Assembly: GCA_000231825.2 (NCBI GenBank)
Contig: JH720313.1
Span: forward strand, 1,052,834 to 1,116,833
DNA: 64,000 nt
Reading direction: 5' to 3'
DNA from: Tetrahymena elliotti 4EA
Taxonomy: Eukaryota; Ciliophora; Oligohymenophorea; Hymenostomatida; Tetrahymenidae
Positions 22,601 to 35,525 of the stretch are shown here, one piece after another. The notes under the pieces were generated by a model. It searched no databases. It had not been told where the DNA came from and was given only the letters and a program-made list of their open reading frames with translations. Positions within the stretch are counted from its first letter, which is position 1; every line of letters begins with the position of its first letter. The translations under genes and the position numbers were made by a program.

Positions 22601-25600
22601 GAAAATAATGATAAACCTGATTTAGGTGCATCAAAAATTATATAGAAACCAGGTACATCTTCTAAGCCTCCAATCAAATAATAAGAGGATGATGAAGAAA
22701 TTAAAGAAAATAAATCTACATTAAATTCTACGATTAAAGGTGGTGGTCTGAAAAAAGCAGGTGGAGAAAAAGCTTAAGCTGAGAAATAATCAAATTAAAG
22801 CAGTGGAGGTGCAGGAGCTTCCATGAATGATGAGGATGTAAGCAGCAGCAGTATTCCTTCAGTCGACGATTCAGAGCAAAAATTAATAGAAAATGGTATG
22901 CCTGAAGAATATTCTAAGGTATTTGCTGGAACCAAGAATCCCGAAAAAGTAGAAGCTTTGCAAGCTATGGCTGGAAGTAGTTATTATGAGAGTTGCTTAC
23001 TTGAACTGTTAGTCTATTTAGATAAAGTTGCTTTCAAGTCTAGCATTTTGGTTGTTTAAAAAGAAGTTTTAAATTTAGTCGAAAATGCAATTAATTAAGA
23101 TAGTTTTAATAAAAAATGTTTTCATGTTATTACAGATTTTATAGTTAAGTATGTAGGAGAAACAAAGTTTAATGCTTAGGTATAAAGTATCATTGAGAAA
23201 TCTTGTGAAAGATTAGTTCCTAAATATGTTATCTCTAGATTAATAAGAGTATTGAAGCAAGATGAAAAGAAAATGTCTCCTAAATCTGCTTAAGAATTAT
23301 CAAAATCAATAGCCAAAATTATTGATTTAGCTACATTAAAATATATTAATTTTATGGATGTACTATAATTTGCTAAGGAAAGCATATAAAATACTAATGC
23401 TTCAATTAAAGCAGGAGGTCAAGAAATCATAAAAAAATTATATGAGCATATGGGTGATACACTATCAAACAATTTCTTAAAAGATATTCCAGCAAATATT
23501 ATGAGTACTTTGACTAAAGAGTTTGCTAAACTAACAGTTTTAAGTGAATCAGAAAAAACATCAAATGCAACTATGAAATTTGTAGGTGAAGCAGCTAAGG
23601 AGGTAACTGCATCAGCTAAAAGTGCAAGCTCAAATCCTTTAGACTAGCTCCCTCGTGCAGATATTTCCAAGGATGCAGAAAAAATAATAAAAAAACTTTC
23701 AGATGCAAAATGGTAGACTCGTAAAGAAGGTCTAGATGAGTTAGACAAGCTTCTCTAAAAAAGCAATAATAGAATTTTGCTAACTGGATTATTTGATTTA
23801 CTAGGTGCCTTAAAGTAGACTTTATAAGAATCAAATAAGGGTGTTTAAAGATAAGCTTTTAATTTTATTGGAAGATTTGCAGAAGCATGTGGTAAAGATT
23901 TAAGACCTCATAGCAAAAATCTTCTCTGCTAAATTGTTTCAAACTTGAGCAACAAAGAATCTCTTATGCGTAAAGAAGTTGTTCAAGCATTAGATAGATT
24001 TGAAAAAGCAATTGGTGGAGAACATATTGTGAATGTAATGTCAGCTTATTTATCAGAAAATAACCCTGAACTACGTTAAGGTATTTTTGAATGGATTTTA
24101 CGTCATCCAGAAAGCTATGCAGCTGGCGATTTAAATGCATATGTATCACCTATTCTTCTTTGTTTAGATGATAAATCTAAAGAAATTAGAGTTTTAGCTG
24201 AGTAACTATTAGAAAAAACCATTTCCGTAACAACAGCTGAACCCTTTAAATTTGCATTCAAAGACATGAAGCCAGCAACTGTAAAAACCATTCAACCCAT
24301 AATTTCTAAATACACTAACTTAGATGATGATGCTGATCCCGCTCCTACACCAGTAGTGTAAATAAATTCAAAATGTTAAATATTTTAATTGTTTTAATAA
24401 TTGTAATTTAAAAAAAGAACCAGAAAGGATAATAAATCTTCAACTTAAATCATTTAAAAACCTAATGATAAAAATCCTACAAAAATAATTGTTGCAGGCT
24501 AAAAGCCAGGAACAGGAGCTGCTTCTAAAGAAAAAACTTTGACAAGAAATGCAACAACGATAAATCTGAAAGCAAATGATGAGAAATCTGATACAGCAAG
24601 CAATAATGGAGATAAAACACCTACAAAATCTAAATATGGGCTGAATCACTCTGCTTCAACAAATAAAATAAACTTAAAACCAGGTAAATTAATTAACAAT
24701 TTTTAAAGATTTTAAACTAATATCATAAAATTATTTTAATAGAAACTTAGAATGCTGGAAAATCTTCTTTCTAATAATCAAGTCAACTAAGCTCACAAAC
24801 ATAAATTGAAGAATTTACGATGGATAAGACACAATAATAAAGTACTAGTTCTACTCAAATTAGCTAGCAAAATTCCTCTAATAGACCTTTTTCAATGGTT
24901 GATTAAGCTGCTAAGAAAATTATGATGGATGATTCTATGATCTTCCCTCTATCAAATTCTATTTCTTCTTTAAAAAATAAAAGATCTAATTTCCCCTTTT
25001 ATCAAAGTTTCGATATTTAAAATCCTTCGAATGAGCATTTTGAATTTATTCAAAATGAACTTAAATTCCTCTTAAACAGCACTGTAACTCCTCTGATGTT
25101 TTCCTTTAATTACAAATGTGTTATTCAAGCAACAGAATGTATATAAATTCAACTTTTATTAGCCTAAATAAATATTTTAAATTATATTTTAAAATAGAAC
25201 TAAAAAATGCTTGCGATGATTTGATGCAACAAGCTAGTCTAAAATATTTAAGTGATTTGTTGTTTTCATGGTGCTTTATGAGACTTTATGGCAATTTCAA
25301 CATTGAAGTTAGCATACACTTACTTGATACTATCAGAACCATTTTATTCGTTTTGTAAAAGTCTAGTGAAACATTAACTGATTTAGAAATAGGAACAATT
25401 AATGCATCTATTAGGGAATGCTTCATTAATTTACCTGAAACTAGTAGTGTATTATAGCAAGTATATGTAATAACCAACTTACAATTAAAAATGTTAGGAG
25501 AAAAAAGAGATAAGGTTATACATTTCTGGTTCAATCAACTCTTAGTCTCAGTTGGTAATTTACATCCTCAATACTTCGAATCAGATAATTTAAATTTAGA

Positions 25601-28121
25601 AGTTGTTTAAAATGAATATCAAAATAAATTATATGATTTATTCACTAATGTTTTAATAAAAAATATAAATCCTTAAACAACTTTAGCATTCTTAGGCACT
25701 ATATAATTCAAAACACCTAAAGCTATCAACTTCATATTAGCAGTATAAGAATAATTTGGACGTGATGCTCTTCTTTAAGCAGGATTTACTAGCTCTGTGC
25801 TTGAATCATATGAATAAAGTAAATAAATATCTAATTCTCTTCAAAGTCCTGGATTTCCAAATTCCCAACAATTTAATGTATCTATATATAATAATGTAAG
25901 CAATCAGCAAAAACTTATTACTCCTCCTGTGATTGCCTCAAACAACCAATCTCAAATTGGAACAGGTAATTTTTATCATGAATCAAATTCATATTAAACA
26001 TATTTCAAAACTTAAAAATAAAAAAGTCCATATTGAAAAACCTTAATTTAATTTAAAAATAGATAACATAACACCTAAAAATAAAAATTCTGTATCAGCC
26101 ATCTAATCTAATGGAGTAAAATTAAATGAGACTCCTTCTTTTAATAAAAACTAATAGGGACCTTCCTTATCTAATTAATTAACAAATTAAATATAATAAC
26201 CTTCTTCAAGCTTATAAAAACCCTAATAAGCTCAGTAATAAACACAGTAAGCCTAGCAACCTCCACAATAATAATTAGAAAAACCAAGTTAGGAAGAAAT
26301 ATTTATTAGTAAAGTTAAATCACTTTAAAAAGATCCTTACTCAAATGAAAAAATCGATATGCTTGTATATATTAACAATATAATTTAAGATCATGAAAAT
26401 TAAGCTTATCTTAATTTAATTGAAAGTAATACAAATCTCTTACTTGATATGATTTTTACTTAACTGAGATTTGTTTTTGAAAACAAAAAAACTATATCTG
26501 CTTAATATCTTTAATATTTTTTGAATGTAATGTACAAGTGCTTCACCATTAAAAACTTTGCAAAAGGCTGCTAATTTGAGCCTTTAAAGAATTTCACTGA
26601 AGAAATCCTTTATAGATTGTTAGCAGAAGATGAAAATTAAAATAAAGAAGAGTAAAATTAGAACAATGCAAATGGAATTATAAAGTTAATTAATTCAACA
26701 ATGTTGAGAATCTTAGAAAATTCTAGACCTGAATAAATTTATAAGATTCTACTTGAACTTTTAATTAAATATAGATAACAATTTAATTATGCTAAAATTC
26801 TTGGTTTGATTATCAAATGTATTCTTAAAGTCACAAAAGGATTAGAAGATTTCATTAATCAAATAGATCTTAATGAGTTATTATTATATTTCCACAAATA
26901 TATTTGTGAATTCTTAGTTCCAAATCCTACTATGAGTGATGATATAGGTGTTAAGACGATCAAAACAATTTTAAAAGAGCTTTGTAAGCTAAAAGGAGAA
27001 GCTATTTGGACATTTTACAATAATTCAATTAAAAATTGCCCATAAAAAGACTAATTTATTTTTGAGTATAATTAATTAATTTTACATTTTAATTTTTTTA
27101 AACAAAAAAAATTAAAAAAAGGTGGATCGGACTCGTTTTAAAGCCAACTCAATCCTCAAATACTGCAGGAAATCCTATTTCAATAGTTTCTCCTAGAGAT
27201 TTGAGATTTGAGAGAAAAATATCAGCAACTCAACAATCTCTTACTAATATTTCACCAGATTAAATTGATTCCCTAATTATAAAAACTATTCAAAGTATAA
27301 AATAATCTGATACATTTGAATAAGGTATTGCACAATTGCATGAAATTCTTGCTAAATATCCAAGTAATTAAAAATGAAAAATAATTATTTTACCCTCTCT
27401 CTTATCAAAAATATAATTTTAAAAAATTAAAATTTTTTTGTTATTTTAATTTAGATTACATTTTTTAAAACTATTTTTGAATTATTTTTAATAAATTAAA
27501 GGTATTAATATAGAGACTTATTTACAAGATTGTACTTAAAATTTTACTAAATTTGTAATAAATAACCTTGAAAAATATGATTAGCAAAAGAAAGTTTCTG
27601 GATTAACAGGAAGTAATAACAATTTTCAATTTAGTATTAAAAATTTATCTTATTAATAATAATTTAGTGTCCAATACATCTCTACTATACAACACATAAA
27701 AAAATTATCAACAACCAAACTACAATGTAAATTTTATTAAATTTAACAATTTTATCTTGAAAAATGATTTATTTATCAACTTTAGGATGATAGTAGAAGT
27801 GAAGAAAAAAATAATTCAAATTATGGAGCAGGAAAATAGATGGACTATGAGAATTTACATAATAGAATAAATGAATTTAAATAAAGAATTATAAGAAGAG
27901 ATTAATAATATAACGAATTAGAAAGTATTGCCCAAATAAATTATTAATCACAATAGGGTGATAAGTCTTATTAACCAAAAATAACTGAAGATTATATGCA
28001 AAAAGTATTAGAAATGAAATCAAAAAGACAAAATTAATAATTATCATTAAGTAACATAAAAGGATTGAATGAAGAAGATTAAGCTAATAGTAGCTTCTCA
28101 AGTAATAAATAAAATTTCTGA
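19691..28121 (+). CDS. XMAP215/Dis1/ch-TOG family microtubule polymerase
   Basis: Fourteen-exon model with introns 19962-20049, 20377-20431, 20822-20975, 21693-21766, 22487-22544, 24358-24417, 24684-24742, 25139-25197, 25966-26026, 27066-27121, 27364-27501, 27613-27667, 27727-27785. Exons sum to 7,455 nt, 2,484 residues. Family members bind tubulin through TOG domains and speed growth of microtubule plus ends. Visible parts: an N-terminal region (~1-325) with eight copies of a DERPIGG motif; helical-repeat TOG-like modules near residues 330-566, 590-806, 915-1165 and 1180-1400 (e.g. TRQLAFQELAQEFESRKKDA and WQTRKEGLDELDKLLQKSNN); a basic Ser/Thr linker; a further helical block (~1600-2300); and a C-terminal segment ending in Q-rich coiled coil. 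Animal members have about 2,000 residues and five TOGs, so this is somewhat long. Introns 20377-20431 and 24358-24417 are the least certain. Likely acts at basal bodies, cilia or spindle. Confidence 0.9.
19745..20755 (+). repeat. DERPIGG motif repeats in the N-terminus of the TOG protein
   Basis: Exons 1-3 of the TOG gene encode eight spaced copies of a short motif, consensus [ND]-[DE]-[DE]-R-P-[ILT]-G-G-G-K-K. Examples are NDDRPLGGGKKF (twice), NNERPIGGGSKK, DDERPIGGGKKNN, DDERPIGGAKKNN and DEDERPIGGGNKNN. The copies vary at synonymous sites and in spacing, so the unit is conserved at protein rather than DNA level. I do not know this motif from animal or fungal XMAP215 proteins. Confidence 0.85.
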
Positions 28122-28621
28122 TTACCAGAAGTTTTTATATTTTAGCTTATTGTAAAAAATAGTTAAATTTTAATTTATTTTCAAAGTATTTTACTTTTAT
28201 GTTTAATAAAATTCATTTATTTTAAATATTTTAATTTAATTTAACATCTAATAATATAGATAACATATTTCAAACATTTTTATATTTTTTCATAAAATTT
28301 ATTTTATTTATTAATTATTATTAATAGTTAAGTGATTTTATTTCTTTAGAAAATAAGTATTTTGTATATAATACTAATTAATTAAGAATATAGGTCTAAT
28401 GACATAGAGCTAAGTAAGCAAATTAGACTATTTCTCATATTAATTGACAATATTCAATCAAAAACTTTCCATTATATATTAAATGTTTTATCATTTAAAA
28501 TATTTATTATTAAGATTAAAACAGTTCATTGAATAACTGAATAGAGAGAACTTTTGAATTCTTTAAATCATTTGATAAACTTAAAGTTAATTAATATTTT
28601 TTTAGACCTATTTGAAATGTT
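28122..28621. other. Intergenic gap (convergent genes)
   Basis: About 500 bp between the stop of the TOG gene (+) and the stop of the metallopeptidase gene (-). AT-rich, presumably both 3' UTRs. Nothing else recognised. Confidence 0.6.
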
Positions 28622-31600
28622 TCATTTTTTCTCAAGCATTCCTTTATAATTTTTTATAAAGTACTTTATGCTTGCAGCAATCATCATAAGCAATTTTAAA
28701 ATTACATAAATAATAGAATCAATATATATCAGCAAACCGATACAACTAGGAAAAACTATTGAAGTTACTTAGTTCTCCTATTTTATAAGAGTTATATAAA
28801 GGCAAACAATAGCTAAAAATTGTATCTGCTTCAATATAGTATATGATAATGCTGTCTTATTTTATTTTAAGAAGCAAAAAATAATAATAACCAAAAATAA
28901 CTTTATTGTAAAAGCACCTCCAATGAGTATCAATACTTTTTCAGCACTTGTAGATTATAGAGTTAATAAAATAGGATAAATTATTTTTGTTAAATTAAAA
29001 GATATGTAGCTGATCAATAATTTAAGCTTTTCTTTATTAAAATTTTAAGAATTTGATTAATTATTTTATTGATTTTATAAATTTTGTTGTTTCTAAATCG
29101 AATTAGCGAACTCATCATTAGACTAATAATCTATAGTGTTACTTACAATTTTTGTAGAGTCTTTTTTGCTCTCTAAAGGTGACTTTTATTGATTTGATAC
29201 TGATAAATTTTATGAACATAAATGAATATTCTCTTTTTCTTTACTCAAATATACTGAGTATTTATTTTCCTTCGCCAACTTAACTATAAAGTAAAGGGTC
29301 TATATAGTGATTAAAATAAAAAATATCAAGGCAAATACTATTTAAAGTATTTGTAAACTTTTAGCATCACTACTCTAGATATTGAGTATTATATTCAAGA
29401 CTATTTCTTATGTTGCGAAGATGTTTAAAAAAATAATTAATTTTTAGGCAATATCTTATACATTTTTTTAATATCTATATTTATATTTAAGAAATTTTTA
29501 AATGAAGTAAGATAGTTAAACAGCTGCTATTATTATTACTAGAATCATAGAGTCTGAGAAGAATTAAAATGTTTTTTTTTCTAATAAAAACTTAGAATTT
29601 ACATTTAAGCTTTTAAAGCTTTAATTATCTTCAAATAGAACTTGTATATTCAATATGTTTGAAAATTGTAAAGCTCTAAAAAGATCATCCAAATTAATCT
29701 AATACATTTTATCAATAAATCTTAGAAAACTGATGCTCTAAAAGTAATCAATTAAAGTAAATAGCGAAATAAATGTGCCCTTTTCAAATATTGCACTAAA
29801 AAGGAAGAAAGCTATTTGTAGTAAAGATACAGTTATCAGTGTAAATTTTACTTAATCCATAATATAATCATTATAACATCCATAAACTCCATAATCAGAA
29901 GTCCCTGGTGGACAAACACAAAAATTTTTTTGTTCAGACAAAGAGAAGGTAAATATTCTATTTGAATTACATACAAGACAAGAATCATATTCTGAAGAAG
30001 AACATATCTAACATGAGAAATGACAATTTTCTGTCTTTTACTTGTCTATTTTATAAAATAATTTAAATAAATTTAATATTGAAACAAAATAATTACCATA
30101 ATAAAAGAAATCATTTTCTCCTAACACAATAGGATTTTTTTCATTTTTAGAATTAAGAATTCTTGTTTATTAAGAATTTTCAATTGGTATGCAAATATTA
30201 TTCTTCAAATTAAAAAAGAAATTATCAAAACAAGAAGTGCATAAATTAGAATAGTTTATGCAGGTTTTGCAATTACTACTACATTTTTAGCATTCTTATT
30301 TTTGTAAATCATAAAAATGTCCTTCTTAGCACTAAACGCATTAATCTTTAGAATCCAAAAAATAGTTATCTTCACATTTTTAACATAATTAAGGATTATT
30401 TAAATTAACTTGTAAGCAGCCTTTCATTACCAAATTAACTGAAACACATTTATTTTATTAAAGAATATAATCACTTTTACATGATAAGCAAAAACCTGGT
30501 TGCTCATGGCATTCTAAGCAATTTTATTCACATTTAATACAGCTCCCATCTTTTAAAAAGTAACCAGATAAGCAAGATGTGCATTCTTCTCCAGCACATA
30601 CAAGGCATTTACTGGTTTCCTACTTTTTTTAGTGACATATTAATTTTTAGTTGCACTCTCCATTTTGTAATTAATATTGCATATTACATTTAGTGCATTA
30701 ATTTTTATTAGGTCCAGTACACTAACTACATTTATTTGAACATTTTAAGCACACATTCCCACTTTTAAAATAACCTTCTAAACAATCACTCATACAAACC
30801 TTTTTAATATTATTTATTTAAAATTTAGAAATTTATTTTTAATTTACATTATTTGGATTCAGATAAGTTTTATCAGGACAATTTTATACAATATTATTTT
30901 CATAAAGTATTTCATTCTTTTTTAACTCAGTTTAACAATCTAATCCTCCATAGCCATCTCTACAGACACATACTCCCTTTTAAGTTAGAAATATTTTTAA
31001 TATTTATTTTCTTGATGGATCATGACAAATATTTACCTTCAAACAGAATCCTTTCAGTCCACAATCATCTTTGCAGAATAATTTCTTCCCACAAAATATT
31101 TCAAAGTTATGAGGACATATAATATATCCTTTAACTTATTCTTCTTAAACTTCAATTCTTTAGCCAGGAAAATCGCACTTGAAAGTCTATTTTAAGGAAG
31201 TCTCTAATTAAAGTGAACCGCTTTCTAAGCAAATAGTTTTGAAGCATCTAGTATTTCTTTTGATAAATAAGATTAAAGATAAATTCTTTTAATTATTTTT
31301 AATAAAAAGTATTAATTTACTTGTATTCAGAAAAGAAAGGAGAGTAAACTGTGTTGACTTGAAGAGAGGAGGAGTAACATTTGGACTCATTAGAGAACTC
31401 CTCTCCTGAATATTTAGAATCTGATATCTAAATGATTGAACAAAAGGTAGAAGTACTTTTATCAAATGCATTTTTATCATTAAGTTGATATAATGTATTA
31501 TATTTGCCATAGCCTGCGGGATCACATTTTGAATCCATTAACTTAGGGGAAATTAAATTTAGTTGCTCTTAGACTTAAGTTTAGGTGTTATTTACAAAAC

Positions 31601-32712
31601 TAAAATATGAGCATCCTTAGTGATACCCCCATCCAGAATAAGTGAATAAATTATCATTCACTTCTGTAAAAAAGTTAGAGTCTTAGAATACTCCAAGTAA
31701 ATGTTGAGTCATTTCGGCAGAAATTTTAGTTATATGACCATTCATTAGCTCATCTCTAACTGCAGTTTAAGAGAAATGTGATTTACTGGCTAGCTATTTT
31801 AAAATCAAATATTATTTATTTTGATTTATTAAAATATTTTATAAAATATAAATTTTCGAAATTTTACCTCCTCTAAAGGTGGTCCTAAAATATCTAGGCA
31901 TTTATAGTGTGTTTGAAAATACTATTTACTCTTTGGAGTTGAAAAAACAGTATAATTCTATTGACCAATAATTTAATTGACTAACTTAGGAAAGATAGAT
32001 GCACCGTATGGTAAGTTAGTTTTAGGATTAACCCAATAAGTATACATAGATTTGCTAAATACAAGGATATGAGTTATTTCATGTAGAAAAATTTTTATTA
32101 GCTAATCATTTTAATATCTTTTATTTTCAGCATTTATCTTTTTGTGATTAACAAAGATTCTAGCTATTTTTGAATACCCATCTACTGTGCATGTACCTAA
32201 TTTTAATTATTTATTTTATCAATTAAACTGAAAAAAAAAAGATAAATAAAAACAAGAAATAATTAAAAAGAAAATTAATGCAAACCTGACTTAGCAATAA
32301 CACTAGAATCATCTTCGAACCAACTTAAAAAGATAAACAAGTCTGTATTATCAACCTACTTTGGTAGTGATGGTCTCTCCTCTTTGGTAAAGCAATGTGA
32401 ATACTTTTCTTAGATTAAAAGAGGATTTATTCTTGGGTGTACTTTCAATAAATTTTTAATAAACAAGCCAGAAGACTCAGTAGCGTCTATTACTAATTGT
32501 TTAGAATTTTAGGAATATGTTGAGTTAGATGTAATAGCATCATAGTTAAATGTCAGTCTGATAGACACACTTTTAGAGTAGTCCAATGTTTCTAATAAAT
32601 TTTACCCTTTTTAGACTGGTGGTTAAGTTTTATTATTACCTTTTTCACCATTCTAGCAGCTAACATAAACAATAAAAAAAATAGAAATGAGTATGGAATT
32701 ATTAATCATCAT
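28622..32712 (-). CDS. Leishmanolysin-type (M8) metallopeptidase with Cys-rich repeats and multi-span membrane domain
   Basis: Seven exons (introns 32197-32285, 31794-31867, 31257-31320, 30977-31036, 30800-30847, 30046-30096), 3,705 nt, 1,234 residues. A signal peptide (MMINNSILISIFFIVYVSC) leads into an M8 domain. The zinc motif HEITH is near residue 181, the third zinc His lies in SHFSQTAVRDELM, and the Met-turn in KISAEMTQHLLGVFQDSNFF, so all catalytic elements are present. After this come many CxxC-type Cys-rich, furin/EGF-like repeats (e.g. CSNKCSQCTGPNKNQCTKC). The last ~400 residues have about eight hydrophobic spans separated by an N/Q-rich loop, ending IKNYKGMLEKK. The topology implies a secreted-face protease tethered to the cell surface by a polytopic domain. 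GP63-like proteases are expanded in ciliates; the substrate is unknown. ATG 32710-32712 is followed at once by a second ATG. Confidence 0.88.
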
Positions 32713-32759
32713 TCTTTGAGATTTTTAATGATTTAATTTTTTTTGTAAATGAATTTATT

Positions 32760-33666
32760 ATGATTGATTAAGTTTTTTGCAAAGAGATTTAAATTTATCT
32801 TGTAGTCTTTCTTATCTTAATGATTCGAGTAGAAATTATCTGCAAATTAGTCTATAAAAGTTTGCTTTAAAAACTATGAAAGTCTATATTCCCAAAATTT
32901 AATTATTTATTTTAAATACAAGTCTAAGTATTTTGTCTATTATTTTATCAATAGTTAAGAATTAAATTCATTTTTATTTGTGATAATAATCCTTTTTAGG
33001 ATTTTGGTTTTTAGGAAAATGATGTATTAAATTTAGAAGAAGAAGTTTATGGATAATTTTTATCTCTCTATCCTGTGGAGAAAAAGAGACTCAATTTTTA
33101 TGATTTGTCTCCTTAATAGCAAATTGTATGAAATTGTGAAGAACCAAATCAAAGTTTTTTGTTTTCAGAAATTAATAGCAAACAATTAGACATTTAAAAA
33201 AATTTTAATTAATTTTACTTAAGTAAAGAATAAGTGAACATTATTATTTTTAATTTCTCATCTTATAAAATTTTGAATATACTTAACAAAAAACTCTATT
33301 CAAAAAAAGCAAAACAAAATCAAATAAAAATATGATAAAAAAAATAAAAGTAAAAGAAGTAATCCACCTATATAATCTAAGATAAAATTGTTATCGACTA
33401 ATTTTTTATTCACTAATACTCCTAATATATATTAAAGTAATTCAATACCTGTAAATATTTTTTAAAATATTAAAAGAGTTTTAAATAGTGTTCAGCTTTT
33501 CATTGTTTTTGAGAGAAAACATTAATACAAACAAATTACCATCTTAGATTTAAATATTATCTAAGAATAATTGATGTCATATTTATCTAATTTTACAGAA
33601 CAAAAAAATTTACAGAAATAAGAAAAAGGAGTACTGATTAAAATTTTTTATTTTCTTTGGGTTTGA
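32760..33666 (+). CDS. Small basic protein of unknown function (tentative model)
   Basis: The supported coding part is exon 33000-33125 (FQENDVLNLEEEVYGQFLSL, then YPVEKKRLNFYDLSPQQQ), exon 33169-33222 and exon 33310-33666, joined by introns 33126-33168 and 33223-33309. It ends at TGA 33664-33666 with coding-like sequence such as VQLFIVFERKHQYKQITILD. A first exon 32760-32801 (MIDQVFCKEIQIYL) fits in phase via a 198-bp intron and gives 192 residues in total, but this start is speculative. It would leave only 47 bp to the divergent metallopeptidase start. The protein is Lys/Gln-rich with no membrane segment or domain that I recognise. Confidence 0.5.
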
Positions 33667-34007
33667 TTGAATTTAATTTTTCTTTTTTTGTTTAGATTTT
33701 TAATAATTAATAAAATTTTTTAAAAAAACCAATCATATTTAAGTTCGTACCTATGCTAATAAAGTAAATTTTTTATTCTATCAATTTTAATATGGGATTT
33801 TACTTAAATCTAAAAAAATTGTTCAAGCAAATTTTCATTTAAAAATAATATATATCTTAATTCTTCGATTTCTTTAAAATTATTTTCTAGAAAAACATGT
33901 TTGAATATTATAAAAAAATTTTATTAAAGTTTAGAAATTTTGTATTCGGTAGAGTGGTAAATAGAAACAAATTACAGTAAATCCCTTTTGTTCTAAGTAA
34001 AAAATAT
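33667..34007. other. Intergenic gap (convergent genes)
   Basis: About 340 bp between the stops of the small + gene and the membrane-protein gene on -. A/T homopolymer-rich; nothing recognised. Confidence 0.6.
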
Positions 34008-35525
34008 TCAAATAATTTCATACAAATCATATACAATCTAATAAGGGTTCATATTTATTAAATAAAGTAATTACTTATTAAGAGCAATAGTATTTATTAC
34101 AAATTATTTAAGAGCCAAATTATATTATATTAAAAATTCTAGTGTAAAGTAATTCCTTTTTAAATCTATTTGCATGGGATATTATAAGTACTCAATAGCG
34201 TAACTTGTAAATTGATAATCTCTCATTAAGCTTTAATCGATATCAGAAATAACTAAATTTAAAGACACTTTTTCTTGGGTTTAATACATTTATGCAAACC
34301 TAAAAGCAAATTCAAAATCTTATTTATTATATTAGCCATATAAAGAAATCATTTTATTTTTAATAGTTCTATCAGTAATGTAACTTAGGGAAACTTAGTA
34401 TTCTGTTATAAAATTAACACAATAATTATAGTTTTAATCCTTAATTAAAAGTATTAGTTTCTTTAAAAGATTATCATTGATAACATCTTTTGTGATACTT
34501 GCTACAACAACATTTAAATTTAGATATTTTGTGAGAGTCTTTTTTTTAAGTGCCATTTGCAATTCATCTAAATTATGTTCATTAAGATTAAAAGTTAAAC
34601 AAAATTGCAAAGGGCCATTTATTTTAATATAAAATACATTATCAATAACTCTGATGAATTCAATTATTCTAAATACAATCCCAAAATATAATAAAATATC
34701 AAAACCATTCAGATATCTAAAATAAACTAACTTCTATATAATCATTAAAATCAACTAAAATGATTGAAATAGACTATTCAAATGATGGTTAGATTTATTT
34801 TTGCTAAGTTTTGTATAACAAAAGCTATCAACTAATTTAACAAGAAATATTTATTTGATTAGCTAATAAAACCAAGTTTGGCTTTATTTTTTAACTAGTT
34901 TTACTATCAAAAATACAGTATTTAAAAGCAAAAAGAATAAAAATATCAAATAGCCTCCATTTTAAAATACCTATGCTAGTAAGCCCTAGTAAGAGATTAT
35001 TCCCCCAATATTGGAAAGGAATATAAGGCAAATTTTAATGAGGCTTTTTGCTTTATTTTAACTTTGCCATTATAAAATGAGAAAACTTGTTAAAAACGAG
35101 TTGTAGATGATTGAAACTATAAATAGATTTGGAATTTAGCTAGGGTACTCATAACCAGATATATGATAAAAAACCAGAAAATTTGGCACAGAATTTAAAA
35201 ATTAGATAGATTTTTTTATATTTATCACAAAAAGCTATTCATCGTATACTTAAGCACCTTATTTAAATGAATATCCTAGACCTTTCCATCCTAAAAAAAA
35301 TAGATTAAGTATCAAATACTCTAGAACACTTCTGAAATTATAAAGATTGATAGTAACAAATGCAATTATGATAAATCTTTCTATAAGCAAAAAGGTAATT
35401 AAAGCTTAGAAAATATAGTAATCCTAGTTGTTGTAGTAAAAAATAGCTTACTGAAAGATTAAAAATATATTTATACTTATCAAAAAGATAGTTTTTTATG
35501 CTGATATTCTCATTTCTCCTATCAT
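34008..35525 (-). CDS. Intronless multi-span membrane protein, unknown function
   Basis: A single uninterrupted frame of 506 codons ending in TGA (34008-34010), 505 residues. The N-terminal ~300 residues contain about seven to eight hydrophobic spans (e.g. KTIFLISINIFLIFQQAIFY, LIFLFFLLLNTVFLIVKLV, DILLYFGIVFRIIEFIRVI). The C-terminal ~200 residues are hydrophilic, with regular Leu spacing (LNEHNLDELQMALKKKTL; ITDRTIKNKMISLYGQY) and may form a cytoplasmic domain. I recognise no transporter, channel or enzyme signature. Most neighbours of similar size carry introns, so lack of introns is slightly unusual. An open run this long without TGA, with consistent hydrophobic segments, makes it a confident gene. 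A second ATG 12 nt downstream is an equally good start. Confidence 0.8.
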
